A stretch of 64,000 nucleotides of DNA from Lactococcus sp. S-13 (GTDB lineage Bacteria; Bacillota; Bacilli; Lactobacillales; Streptococcaceae), in assembly GCF_004210295.1 (NCBI RefSeq), contig NZ_SDAK01000001.1, positions 1,860,001 through 1,924,000 of the forward strand, in the 5' to 3' direction. The notes below the pieces were generated by a model. That model was given only the letters and a program-made list of their open reading frames with translations, did not search any database and was not told the origin of the DNA. The translations under genes were made by a program, and so were the position numbers. Each line of letters begins with the position of its first letter. Positions within the stretch are counted from its first letter, which is position 1. Below are positions 1 through 9,959 of the stretch, in pieces.

Positions 1-2
1 CT

Positions 3-1322
3 TCCATACATAAAATATATTTAATATTGTCAATATTTTTTGGATTAATATTCTCGGTTGCAATGCCAATGTTTAGCGAACAAGATGGACAATATCATTA
101 TATTGCTGCAAGTGAAATGGTAAATCTTCCGACCAACCTTTCGAATTACGGTGAATATACTGTAGGTTCTGGTATGAGAGGGCAAGAGACTTTTTATCAA
201 AATAAAAAATATTTTTCGCAGTACTATTTACAGAAGGTAGAGATTATACCGCAGAAAAATATCCCTAGAGTTCCTAACTCAGCGAAATCGAAGTTTAATT
301 ATGATTATTTTGGGCATTTGATTCCAGCACTAGGAGTTGCCATAGGTTACAAAATTTATCCATCACTGGGAGTGATGACAACTATTGCGAGATTATTAAA
401 TATGTCAGTGTGTTCAATTCTTCTATTTTTTATAATAAAATGGGTGAAGAAGGGAAAAGAAGTTTTTGCTGTCACTCTATTAAGTCCAGTAGCGATAAAT
501 TCATTAGCTAGTCTTTCTTATGATGCTATCAACTTTGTTTGGGTTTCGATGCTTATAGCAATCTCAATAAATATGATTGTCTCAAAGAAAAGAGTATGGA
601 GGTTCTATGTTTTACCGTTAATGTTAATAAGTGTTATTAGCATAATATGGATAAAAACAAACTATCTGATTCTTTTAGCTATTTTCCCAATTATAATTGG
701 GAATAAGATATTAGAAGAGAAGAAAAAACAATATAGTCATATACAAACAAAAGAGCAGAGCAATCATTATAAAAAAATCATGATCACATTGTTAGCTGTT
801 TTAGGAGGAATTGGATTTTTTGCTATATCGTACAGTAGAGGAGGGATTGGATATGTATTATCAAGGCTCTGGCCATCTTTTGGTATTACTTATACAACTA
901 ACCAGAATATTGTCAGTCTTACACTACTTACTCAAACTAACAGAGGGGAAAACTTAGTTCCGTTTTGGTTATCCGGTGTATGGTTTGCTTTAATAATTTG
1001 TATGTTATTGGTTGAGGAAAAATATGTTAAATCAAGATTCATTTCACGAGGAGCTCTTGGGATATTTTTAGCATCTGTCTTAGCAGTCTATATAGCTTTT
1101 CTTCCTTTGGGTGGAAGTGGTTCAGGACAAATTTGGGGTGTTCAAGGAAGATATTTTACCCCTCTTCTTCCTTTATTTTCTATCGTTGTTGGTAGTGATA
1201 AATTTAAATTAAAAATTAGCCCACATAAACCTCTTATTATTTCAATGATAATTATAGTAGTTTTTTCAAACTTCTTAGTTTTGATTAATACTCTATCAGG
1301 TATGTATGGCTTATTTTCATAA
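3..1322 (+). CDS. DUF2142 family polytopic membrane protein (5' partial)
   Basis: The reading frame is open to the left edge of the window, so the true start lies upstream. The visible part is about 440 residues with roughly ten hydrophobic segments and a short soluble stretch after the first one containing EQDGQYHY. That resembles the extracytoplasmic acidic motif after TM1 of DUF2142 proteins, which are glycosyltransferase-C-like membrane proteins of surface polysaccharide loci. A basic cytoplasmic loop (KKKQYSHIQTKEQSNHYKK) lies near the middle. The next gene starts 16 bases after the stop, so the two are probably co-transcribed. The DNA is AT-rich relative to guaB. The family call rests on motif and topology only; the substrate is unknown. 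Confidence 0.65.
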   Translation, partial: SIHKIYLILSIFFGLIFSVAMPMFSEQDGQYHYIAASEMVNLPTNLSNYGEYTVGSGMRGQETFYQNKKYFSQYYLQKVEIIPQKNIPRVPNSAKSKFNYDYFGHLIPALGVAIGYKIYPSLGVMTTIARLLNMSVCSILLFFIIKWVKKGKEVFAVTLLSPVAINSLASLSYDAINFVWVSMLIAISINMIVSKKRVWRFYVLPLMLISVISIIWIKTNYLILLAIFPIIIGNKILEEKKKQYSHIQTKEQSNHYKKIMITLLAVLGGIGFFAISYSRGGIGYVLSRLWPSFGITYTTNQNIVSLTLLTQTNRGENLVPFWLSGVWFALIICMLLVEEKYVKSRFISRGALGIFLASVLAVYIAFLPLGGSGSGQIWGVQGRYFTPLLPLFSIVVGSDKFKLKISPHKPLIISMIIIVVFSNFLVLINTLSGMYGLFS

Positions 1323-1338
1323 GAAAAGGAAAAAAGGG

Positions 1339-3156
1339 ATGTTTAAAAAACACATAAAAACACTTTATTTTTTATTAGTAATACTAGCAGTGACTTTTTT
1401 AGCATCTTATGCTCATGCTGAAGAAAAAGCGACAGATTATTCTTTTGAAGTAAAGGTAACAAATCAAGGAGTGCCGGCCGAAAACATATCAATTGAATAT
1501 GAAAATATACAAATAGCATATCAAAATCTAAAAAAAGGGATAATACCAGACAATTTAAAAAACTCATCTGTATGGAAAGCTTTAGTATCAGAAGACCAGC
1601 CTTCTCTAGACTTAGGAAATAATCTTGAAATTGGTGAAGGGGTTATTCACACAGATGTAGAAATAAAACAGATAATTAGAATATTATACGAAACAAATTT
1701 TGATGTTTTACAATATCTTAATAATTCTGAACAACGTTACAGTACTAATTCTATCAATAACATAAGTGAATTGATTTCTCCTGAAAATAAAACGATTCCT
1801 AAAACTAATAATAAGGGTGTGGGTAGAGGAAAATCAGCTAAAGGCTTAACTGCAATTATTCAAGGCGGAAGTATAATTGATTTTATTAAAATTTCAAATC
1901 AGAATAATACGTTCTCGATTGATCTTTCGCAATTGAAAAATATGGTTAGTTTAAAAATTTTGGGGATAAAAAGTTTAGCTGCTTCAGATAAAAAAACATA
2001 TATGGTTGAAAATAAACAGGAGCTCAAATATCAAATAACGATTTCAAAAGATATTATGAATCAGGGTAATGAATTAAGAATCCTTACTCCACCCAATATA
2101 TCTATTTCATTAGAGGATTCTTCTGTGCCTTTGAATGTAACGTCACTATTACAAGAAATAATACCAGATAGCTACTATGATGATTTAAATATAAATTATA
2201 GAAATTTGAAATCTTTACAAGGGAAACTGGTTGAGAAAGTTTCCAAAAATATTAAAGAAAATTGGGCTAATGTTTATAGTTATACTCTACCGGAGTCAAA
2301 TGAGCCAGTTGTAATAACTGGTAATTTGGAAATTGATCCTCAGGTGGCGGTTAATTGTAATTTTTTGTTTCCAGATGGTACCCCTTTCGAGCTTCCGATT
2401 CTGTTACCCAGCTTTGAACAAGAAGAAAATTCAAATGTCAACAATCCTTCAGTTTTAAAGATTGCTGCACAGGTTGTTAGTAGTGATTCTCATAGAATAC
2501 TTTCAGTAATTTCTCCGGATATAACTACTGGTGGAATAAATTTTGTCACTATAGATCAACAAAAAGAAAAACTTGTTAAAGGTGCACAATATGTTTTAGG
2601 TAAAAAAATACAAGATAAATATTATATTTATTCAACATCTGGATGGTCTGAGGTAGATAAAGCTAATTTATTCACAATTAACCCAGCAGACTACGTGATT
2701 ATGTCAGGAGGTTTTACATATAATTTTGGAAATCCTACTCCAATTCCATTAAATGTAGATGATAAAAATTGGAATCAGAATTTTGAATCCATCACTCATA
2801 AAAATCAATCTATTATTGATATAAGAGGTCTGGCTACGGATCAACAATATTTTATGATGCAAGTGACTCCACCTAAAGGTTATAGTAGAATTGAAAAATT
2901 AAATTATTTTAAAGTATATAAAAAAGATGGAGATTTCGATTCAACACCTAATTCCATTGGTTTTGCAAAAAATCAAGTATATGAATTAAATGGAAAAATT
3001 CCTGGATATCAAGCAGGCATAATGGAGTATAACGTACTTTCGGTAACGCAAGTATCTAAAAAAGAACTAAATACAATGAAGGTAATATTTTTACCGATAT
3101 TGTTATTGATTTCTGGAATTCTCATAACTACAGCAATTTTAGTTTTTGTGTTTTAA
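1339..3156 (+). CDS. Exported, C-terminally membrane-anchored protein of unknown function
   Basis: I take the ATG at 1339, preceded by AAAGGAAAAAAGGG, over an upstream ATG at 1306 that would overlap the previous gene. The product is about 605 residues. It has a signal peptide (MFKKHIKT, a hydrophobic core, then SYAHAEE), a long hydrophilic domain rich in Asn, Ser, Ile and Lys, and one terminal hydrophobic segment (FLPILLLISGILITTAILVF) ending the protein without a basic tail or LPXTG motif. It therefore probably sits on the outer face of the membrane. It starts just after the DUF2142 gene, which suggests a joint role in surface-polymer assembly. I do not recognise a domain. Confidence 0.6.
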   Translation: MFKKHIKTLYFLLVILAVTFLASYAHAEEKATDYSFEVKVTNQGVPAENISIEYENIQIAYQNLKKGIIPDNLKNSSVWKALVSEDQPSLDLGNNLEIGEGVIHTDVEIKQIIRILYETNFDVLQYLNNSEQRYSTNSINNISELISPENKTIPKTNNKGVGRGKSAKGLTAIIQGGSIIDFIKISNQNNTFSIDLSQLKNMVSLKILGIKSLAASDKKTYMVENKQELKYQITISKDIMNQGNELRILTPPNISISLEDSSVPLNVTSLLQEIIPDSYYDDLNINYRNLKSLQGKLVEKVSKNIKENWANVYSYTLPESNEPVVITGNLEIDPQVAVNCNFLFPDGTPFELPILLPSFEQEENSNVNNPSVLKIAAQVVSSDSHRILSVISPDITTGGINFVTIDQQKEKLVKGAQYVLGKKIQDKYYIYSTSGWSEVDKANLFTINPADYVIMSGGFTYNFGNPTPIPLNVDDKNWNQNFESITHKNQSIIDIRGLATDQQYFMMQVTPPKGYSRIEKLNYFKVYKKDGDFDSTPNSIGFAKNQVYELNGKIPGYQAGIMEYNVLSVTQVSKKELNTMKVIFLPILLLISGILITTAILVFVF

Positions 3157-3442
3157 CTTTATATATTAGATAGTATGAACAAGTCATTACTTTTTGTATA
3201 GAGGGGATCTTTCTAAAATTGATAAATTTATGCTTTTACAACGTTGTGGTATTTAAATATGTTATGGTCTTAGGAATTAAAAGCTAGCCTATAATTATTA
3301 GGCTTTCTTAGGTTTGTCTTTTTAATGATTAGAGTAGATTAAGCATATCTTGCTGATTGATAAATTATTCATATCATAAAAAATTTCTAGCCACCCTTCA
3401 ACAATGATACTCTTATAGAGATATGAGTCTGCCATCAACCCT
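3157..3442. other. Non-coding gap downstream of the exported-protein gene
   Basis: I see no convincing gene here. The gap is AT-rich and contains one small perfect inverted repeat, AGCCTA/TAGGCT at 3286-3304 with a 7-base loop. It is not followed by a proper T run, so I do not call it a terminator. The real terminator lies at 3443-3470. Confidence 0.5.
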
Positions 3443-3470
3443 AAAACTCCTGTATTTTAGGAGTTTTTTT
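3443..3470 (+). terminator. Rho-independent terminator
   Basis: The stem AAAACTCCT / AGGAGTTTT has a 7-base loop and runs into a T tract on the plus strand. It would end transcription of the DUF2142/exported-protein pair. From here to 3606 I see no gene. Confidence 0.8.
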
Positions 3471-3606
3471 GTTTATAAAGACAAATTTGATTAACTTTTC
3501 GTAGCCCCCTATCACTAATAAGTTTTACTCCCCCTATCCTAATAATGAAGTTAAAGGGAATAAAAAAACTAAGCAATAAGCTTAGCTAAGGGTTGCTTAA
3601 AATGAT

Positions 3607-3774
3607 TTATCTCGCATACCAAGCAACACCTTCATATTTCCAGCCACGTGAAGCAAGGCTGTTTTTCTCTGTAAGGCTTGTTGTGACAAAGTGAGATCCT
3701 ACACCGGCTGCGGCATTGAAAAGGCGATAGACTGGTGTATTCCCACCAGAATAAAATGCGGTTCCTTCTTTTTT
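3607..3774 (-). pseudogene. Detached C-terminal repeat of the GH25 muramidase, beyond an amber stop
   Basis: Reading on in the same frame past the TAG at 3777-3775 gives 55 more codons and then TAA at 3609-3607. The peptide starts KKEGTAFYSGG and contains VYRLFN, SHFVTT, EKNSL and GWKYEGVAWY, so it is one more complete copy of the repeat found in the upstream protein. The equivalent position in the other repeats is GWKYEG. Here the Trp TGG codon is TAG, giving G-stop-KKEG. One base change explains the split. Confidence 0.85.
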
Positions 3775-5007
3775 CTAACCGTATTTGCTACTGAGTACGT
3801 TTATCTCATTTGAGTCTCTGGTATAGAGGTGTTCGCCAGATTTTGGATTGTAAACGCGATAGACGGGTGCGTTTGATGAGTTTGGAGAATACCAAGCAAT
3901 CCCTTCGTATTTCCAGTCTTTAGAAATATTAGGAAGTTGGTTTTTTTCGTTAGCATCTTGGGTGTAAAGATGTTCCATATTTCTCGTGTTGTAAAGACGG
4001 TAAATATTTTTATAACCAGACGGGGATGAGCTTTCCACAGGGGCAAAGATGTTATTGTAATCAACACTGGTATCTACGCCATGGCTTCGAAGACTTGCTG
4101 TGCCTTGGAAGTACATTTGACTAGTGTATTGCCATGCTCCGTAAACAGAGTTGGTGGTGTTGGAATCTTTCCAACCGTTGTTATAAGAATTGCTTGGGTT
4201 AGAGCTTGGAGTTCCTGCAGGGTATTGAGCAACCCATAAATTTTTAGCACCTAGGACCGAAGCATTCATTACTCCTGACTTAACCCAAGATTGAGAGGTA
4301 TAGTAGCGAATATTATGGTAGCCTGCGGCTTTCATTGTGTTTGCAAATACTTGAGAAGCTGCTGTCCAATTATAAGCTGAAGAGGGGTATTCGGCGTCTT
4401 CAATCATGACGGTATTTTTTGAAACACCAAGAGATTGAGCAACTTGAGCATAGTAAGCCGCTTCGTTTTGGATACGAGTCGGGTCTTCAACAAAGTGGTA
4501 GGTAGCAACATTCAGTCCGGCATTTCTGGCCATTTGCATATGAGACTTAGCGTAAGGGTTAGTGTACCATGTCCCTTCGGTAAGTTTAACAACGATTGTT
4601 TTGACTCCGGCAGATTTAAGGGCATTAAAGTCAGCTTGTGTCATCCAAGATTGATAGCTTGCGATATCAACGGCATCTCTTCTTGGAAGAGCAGCTTCAT
4701 TCGGGTTAAGCATTGGGACAATGTGTGAAAGTGGCTGAACTTTGATTGCTGAGGAGGTATATCTCGTCATTGGGGTGGCCGTCTCGGCTGTCTCGTCACT
4801 TTCAGAAGTTGAAGGGGAGCTTTCGGGCGCAATTTGTTTCTCGGGCGCAGGAAGATTTTCTTGGGCGAGTTGAGCTAATTCTTGCTGCTGAATGAAGTAA
4901 CCCATTGGATAATTTCCATTTGAGACGATTTCTTCTGCGAAGGCTGGCGATGCAATTAGACCTGCGACTAAGAGGACGGGGAGGAGGAAGCGTTTTTTTA
5001 GTTTCAT
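3775..5007 (-). CDS. Secreted GH25 muramidase (lysozyme) with C-terminal DUF5648-type repeats, prematurely terminated
   Basis: The signal peptide is MKLKKRFLLPVLLVAGLIAS followed by PAFAEE, then a Pro/Ser/Thr/Glu linker to about residue 105. A GH25 N-acetylmuramidase domain spans about 110-320, with D114 in DIASYQ, E144 in KLTEGT and D204 in MIEDAE as the expected acidic residues. Two or more repeats follow (YRLYN, EHLYT, EKN, KDWKYEGIAWY; then YRVYNPKSGEHLYT). These match DUF5648, probably a wall-binding module. The protein stops at residue 410 inside its last repeat because of an amber codon. The catalytic domain is intact, so activity is likely, with possibly weaker wall binding. The same repeats recur in the protein at 37899-39023. 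Confidence 0.88.
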   Translation of the reverse strand: MKLKKRFLLPVLLVAGLIASPAFAEEIVSNGNYPMGYFIQQQELAQLAQENLPAPEKQIAPESSPSTSESDETAETATPMTRYTSSAIKVQPLSHIVPMLNPNEAALPRRDAVDIASYQSWMTQADFNALKSAGVKTIVVKLTEGTWYTNPYAKSHMQMARNAGLNVATYHFVEDPTRIQNEAAYYAQVAQSLGVSKNTVMIEDAEYPSSAYNWTAASQVFANTMKAAGYHNIRYYTSQSWVKSGVMNASVLGAKNLWVAQYPAGTPSSNPSNSYNNGWKDSNTTNSVYGAWQYTSQMYFQGTASLRSHGVDTSVDYNNIFAPVESSSPSGYKNIYRLYNTRNMEHLYTQDANEKNQLPNISKDWKYEGIAWYSPNSSNAPVYRVYNPKSGEHLYTRDSNEINVLSSKYG

Positions 5008-5223
5008 ACCTTATTACTTTCTAAACTTTTACACTTTGGGGGTTAAGACCATGGATTTGAGACGATGCTCTAACATGATTAATTCGTATTTGAACAGTGT
5101 TGTTTATAAAAATCACTGCATAATTGATTATATCTTATTTTAACATAGATTGGTAGGGGGTGTGAAGAGATATGGTATTGCTCGAATGAGTTTTATATTT
5201 TTATTGAATTAAATTTTTTACTA

Positions 5224-5252
5224 TTGCAATGCTTGTCAAATAGTGGTAGAAT
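5224..5252 (+). promoter_or_regulatory. guaB promoter
   Basis: TTGCAA at 5224-5229 and TAGAAT at 5247-5252 are separated by 17 bp. The leader to the start codon is about 75 bases and holds a GCGCTAGC palindrome, but I recognise no riboswitch in it. Confidence 0.6.
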
Positions 5253-5301
5253 GATAAAAATAAAAAATTGGCGCTAGCCATAGAAATACTGGTCTGCTTA
5301 G

Positions 5302-6813
<1,512 letters not shown>

Positions 6814-6820
6814 AATTTAC

Positions 6821-6851
6821 GAGAGAAAATGCTGACGTAAATTTTTTCTAG
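6821..6851. repeat. Dispersed GAGAAAATRCTGACGTAAAT repeat, copy 1
   Basis: GAGAGAAAATGCTGACGTAA, followed by ATTTTTTCTAG, lies just after the guaB stop. It is the clearest copy of a repeat found throughout the window in intergenic DNA and a few genes. Confidence 0.85.
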
Positions 6852-6867
6852 TCATTTTGAATTTTAA

Positions 6868-6900
6868 AAGTGAATTGACAGCCATCAATTCACTTTTTTT
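6868..6900 (+). terminator. guaB terminator
   Basis: An 11-bp stem AAGTGAATTGA / TCAATTCACTT, with a 6-base loop, is followed by T residues. Confidence 0.9.
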
Positions 6901-6902
6901 GT

Positions 6903-6981
6903 AGAGAAAATGCTGACGTAAATTATTTTGAAATTTCGTCAGTAAATTCTCTGTCAAAATGAGAGAAAAAACGCTGACGAA
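6903..6981. repeat. Dispersed CTGACG repeat, palindromic pair plus a third unit
   Basis: GAGAAAATGCTGACGTAAAT at 6904 is followed by its near reverse complement AATTTCGTCAGTAAATTCTC at about 6931-6951, giving a long imperfect hairpin. A third unit (GAGAGAAAAAACGCTGACGA) abuts the yqeH -10 box, so the repeat forms the upstream part of that promoter. Confidence 0.85.
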
Positions 6982-6985
6982 ATGT

Positions 6986-6993
6986 GGTATAAT
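6986..6993 (+). promoter_or_regulatory. Extended -10 promoter of yqeH; leaderless start
   Basis: TGG precedes TATAAT at 6988-6993. Six bases later comes the ATG at 7000, so the expected transcription start is at or beside the start codon. No Shine-Dalgarno site can fit in the mRNA. Confidence 0.65.
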
Positions 6994-6999
6994 AGGCCT

Positions 7000-8118
7000 A
7001 TGTATGAAAATGAAAATATGATGGAAAAATTGTACTGCATTGGTTGTGGTGCAGAAATCCAAACGGAGAATAAAGACGAGATCGGCTTTTTGCCTGCGGG
7101 CGCTTTGAAGAAAAAAATGGAGAATGACGAGGACTTGTATTGTCAACGCTGTTTCCGCCTGCGTCATTATAATGAAATTGCACCGACAAGTCTGACGGAT
7201 GCTGATTTTTTGCGCTTGTTGAAGGAAATTGGTCAGCACAATGCTTTGATTGTCAATGTGGTTGATATTTTTGATTTTAATGGCTCTTTGATTCCAAACT
7301 TGCATAAACTGACTGGGGGCAACGACTTGCTCATGGTCGCCAACAAACGTGATGTCTTGCCAAAATCTTTAAAAGTCGGGAAAATGACGGCTTGGTTGAA
7401 AGAACAAGCGGCTTCTCGTGGCTTGAAACCCAAAGATATTTTGGTGACTTCAGCGAAAAATAAGGCTGATGTTGCTGAGTTGATGGAAGCAATTGAGTAT
7501 TATCGTCAGGGGCGTGATGTTTATGTGGTTGGTGTGACCAATGTTGGTAAATCTACTTTGATTAACGCCATCATCAAGTCAGCATCTGGCTCTGAGGATG
7601 TCATTACAACATCGCGTTTCCCTGGAACAACGCTGGATAAGATTGAAATTCCATTGGATGAAGATTCAGCTTTGATTGACACACCGGGGATTATTCACCG
7701 TGGACAAATGGCGCATTATCTTGAGCCTGAAGATTTGAAATATGTGTCGCCACGTAAAGAAATTAAACCCAAAACTTATCAGCTCAATCCTGAACAAACC
7801 TTGTTCTTTGGTGGTTTGGCACGTTTTGACTTTATCTCTGGCGAGCGTCAAGGGATGACGGGTTATTTTGACAATGAAATCAATGTGCATCGCACGAAAC
7901 TTGCCGGAGCAACTGAATTTTACGAAAAACACAAGGGTGAATTGCTTGCCCCTGCTTTAGTTAATGCTAAACTGGTTCGTCGTGAATTTAAAGTAATGGA
8001 CAAATCCGATATCGTCTTTTCTGGACTTGGCTGGGTGCGCGTGCCGCAAAAAGCAATCGTTGCAGCTTGGGTGCCAGAAGGTGTGGAAGTTGTGATACGT
8101 AAGGCCTTGATTGGATAA
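7000..8118 (+). CDS. yqeH: Circularly permuted ribosome-assembly GTPase YqeH
   Basis: This GTPase is needed for 30S subunit assembly. A zinc-finger-like Cys set is at residues 13, 16, 48 and 51 (CIGC, CQRC). The GTPase motifs appear in permuted order: NKRD, then SAKN, then GVTNVGKST at about 178, a PGTTLD switch, then DTPG. A C-terminal domain follows, 372 residues in all. The ATG at 7000 lies 6 bases after a perfect TATAAT box. An alternative ATG at 6982 lies upstream of that box and could not be transcribed from it. In relatives the gene sits next to yhbY-nadD-yqeK; here about 4 kb of other genes intervene. Confidence 0.93.
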   Translation: MYENENMMEKLYCIGCGAEIQTENKDEIGFLPAGALKKKMENDEDLYCQRCFRLRHYNEIAPTSLTDADFLRLLKEIGQHNALIVNVVDIFDFNGSLIPNLHKLTGGNDLLMVANKRDVLPKSLKVGKMTAWLKEQAASRGLKPKDILVTSAKNKADVAELMEAIEYYRQGRDVYVVGVTNVGKSTLINAIIKSASGSEDVITTSRFPGTTLDKIEIPLDEDSALIDTPGIIHRGQMAHYLEPEDLKYVSPRKEIKPKTYQLNPEQTLFFGGLARFDFISGERQGMTGYFDNEINVHRTKLAGATEFYEKHKGELLAPALVNAKLVRREFKVMDKSDIVFSGLGWVRVPQKAIVAAWVPEGVEVVIRKALIG

Positions 8119-8154
8119 AAACGAAGTGTTTCTTGTGGGGCAAGTGAAGTAAAA

Positions 8155-8421
8155 ATGGACAAAATTTTTGTGGAATTTGGTTTAGATTTTGATCATAATC
8201 CCTGTGGTTTAGGGAGAAGTGTGGAAGTTGAACGTCCTGATGGCAGTGAATTTCGAGTGAAAGGAAAGGTTGCAAAGTTCAAAGTAGCGTCTTTCTATCT
8301 GCGGCTTTGGCTGGGAAAGGATGTCCTCATTTGGGATAGTCAACAGCCTCACTTTTCAATCAAGCACAAGGAACGTTTAAATTTTAAAATTGTGGTTGGA
8401 AAGTGGGGTTATGCTCAATGA
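8155..8421 (+). CDS. Small DUF3977-like protein
   Basis: The 88 residues begin KIFVEFGLDFDHNP and contain FRVKGKVAKFKVASFYLRLW followed by LGKDVLIWDS, a pattern I associate with DUF3977, a family of unknown function. It is predicted cytoplasmic, with no signal peptide or membrane segment. It ends in a 4-base ATGA overlap with the next gene, so the two are probably translationally coupled. The ribosome site (AAGTGAAG) is weak. Confidence 0.6.
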   Translation: MDKIFVEFGLDFDHNPCGLGRSVEVERPDGSEFRVKGKVAKFKVASFYLRLWLGKDVLIWDSQQPHFSIKHKERLNFKIVVGKWGYAQ

Positions 8422-9047
8422 AAATTGCAGTGATTCAAGCCAGCACCCAAGTGGCTCGTAATCAACTTTTGTTTGATGAAACAAGGCGAGCGACAGCACA
8501 TTTGCCTGCTGAGGTGGTTAACTTTGGTGTCTTTGAAAATGAAGAAAAATTTTCTTATGTCCAAATTGCGCTTTGTGTTGGGCTTTTGCTTAATTCAGGT
8601 GCGGTTGACTTTGTAGTAACAGGTTGTTCGTCAGGCAATGGGATGAATAGTGCAGCTAATGCACTGCCCAATGTTATTTCTGGCTATTTGCCGACACCTA
8701 GCGATGCCTATCTTTTTGGACGAATCAATCAAGGGAACTGTGCTTCATTACCGTTGGGTTTGAATTTTGGTTGGGCAGGTGAGTTGAATTTGAGGTTTAC
8801 TCTTGAGAAATTGTTTGAAGAACCTCTCAACACGGGCTATCCCAAGGCAGCAGCTGAGCGGAAAAGGGCGGATGCGACCATGTTGAAATCAATAAAAGCG
8901 TTGGCTCAAACAGATATGATTGCTATTTTAGAGGCTTTACCTGCGGCGTTCGTTCGTCCCATTTTTCAAAAGGAAGCGCTGATTGCCTTTATTTTGAAAG
9001 AAGGAACAAATGAAAAGTTGATGGAATTTTTGAGGGAGAGAAGTTAG
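8418..9047 (+). CDS. RpiB/LacA/LacB-family sugar-phosphate isomerase
   Basis: I start at the ATG at 8418 (MKIAVIQAST), which overlaps the preceding stop, rather than an upstream codon at 8403. The protein has about 209 residues. The segment VDFVVTGCSSGNGMNSAANA matches the active-site Cys loop of RpiB/LacAB enzymes (usually GCGTGxG), and GRINQGNCASLPLGLN matches the second conserved block. The Cys loop departs from the usual form, so the exact sugar phosphate is uncertain. It lacks lac or ribose operon neighbours. Confidence 0.78.
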   Translation: MKIAVIQASTQVARNQLLFDETRRATAHLPAEVVNFGVFENEEKFSYVQIALCVGLLLNSGAVDFVVTGCSSGNGMNSAANALPNVISGYLPTPSDAYLFGRINQGNCASLPLGLNFGWAGELNLRFTLEKLFEEPLNTGYPKAAAERKRADATMLKSIKALAQTDMIAILEALPAAFVRPIFQKEALIAFILKEGTNEKLMEFLRERS

Positions 9048-9070
9048 TCAATCTGTCAGGAGGTTTCAAA

Positions 9071-9574
9071 ATGAAAGAGCTGAATCAAAATATTGGATTT
9101 GAACGTAATCATCAGTGGTTTCGCTATCGAGCGGCTGGAATTATCATCAATGATGGCGCTGTGTTGATGGTCGGTAACGATCATAATGATTATTTTTACT
9201 CGCTTGGTGGTGCGGTGCAATTTGGCGAAACAGCCGAGCAGGCCTGTTTACGCGAAGTTTTTGAAGAAGCAGGGCTGCGCTGTGAAATTGAGCGATTAGC
9301 CTTTATTCATGAAAATTTTTTTACAGGTCAAGAGGCTGATTTCTTAAATGATGTAAATTGTCATGAGCTGAGCTTTTATTTTCTGCTGAAACCACTGACC
9401 GATTTGTCAAGGCTTGAATCCAAAAGTTTTGGTGCGGATGGCAGCAAGGAATTTTTGAAATGGATTCCGCTTACGGAATACGCAAAATACAAAGCTTTTC
9501 CAAGATTTTTTGCTGACGCCTTGCCAGAGCTGGACACAAATACGTCAGTAAAAAGGATAGTGACGTATGAATAA
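9071..9574 (+). CDS. Nudix hydrolase
   Basis: An AGGAGG ribosome site precedes the ATG. The Nudix box GGAVQFGETAEQACLREVFE, followed by EAGL, fits GX5EX7REUXEEXGU with both metal-binding Glu residues. Length is 167 residues. The substrate, some nucleoside diphosphate derivative, cannot be read from sequence. The last 60 bases of the gene contain copies of the window-wide CTGACG repeat. The gene overlaps the HIT gene by 8 bases. Confidence 0.88.
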   Translation: MKELNQNIGFERNHQWFRYRAAGIIINDGAVLMVGNDHNDYFYSLGGAVQFGETAEQACLREVFEEAGLRCEIERLAFIHENFFTGQEADFLNDVNCHELSFYFLLKPLTDLSRLESKSFGADGSKEFLKWIPLTEYAKYKAFPRFFADALPELDTNTSVKRIVTYE

Positions 9575-9959
9575 TTGCAACTTTTGTCAGCAAATCAAAG
9601 CAGAAGAAATTTTACTGGAAACGTCATATTTCAAAGTTGTTTTTGAAATCAATCCTGTGCAAGCAGGACATTTATTGATTATGTCAAAGACACATATCAT
9701 GGATATTAGAGAAATGTCTGACGAAATTTTATTTGATTTGATAAAGCTAGAGCAAAAATGCGTCAGCAAAATCTCTGAAACGCTGGAGGTTGACGGGGTG
9801 ACCATTGCTGAAAATAATGGCTCCATCATGGACAAAGGGACGCATTGCCACGTTCATGTCATTCCACGTTATAAAAATGACAGATTTTGGGACAATCAAA
9901 ACGTATTGCCTCATGAAATTGATATTTTAAAGTTAAAGGAAAATTTACAAAAAATTTGA
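9567..9959 (+). CDS. HIT-family nucleotide hydrolase/transferase
   Basis: The 130 residues end in the histidine triad HCHVHVIPR. A short Cys pair near the N terminus (CNFCQQIKAEE) is typical of HIT proteins that bind zinc. The family hydrolyses AMP or dinucleotide conjugates. It overlaps the upstream Nudix gene by 8 bases and the downstream hflX by a TTGA junction, so Nudix-HIT-hflX form one transcript. Confidence 0.9.
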   Translation: MNNCNFCQQIKAEEILLETSYFKVVFEINPVQAGHLLIMSKTHIMDIREMSDEILFDLIKLEQKCVSKISETLEVDGVTIAENNGSIMDKGTHCHVHVIPRYKNDRFWDNQNVLPHEIDILKLKENLQKI

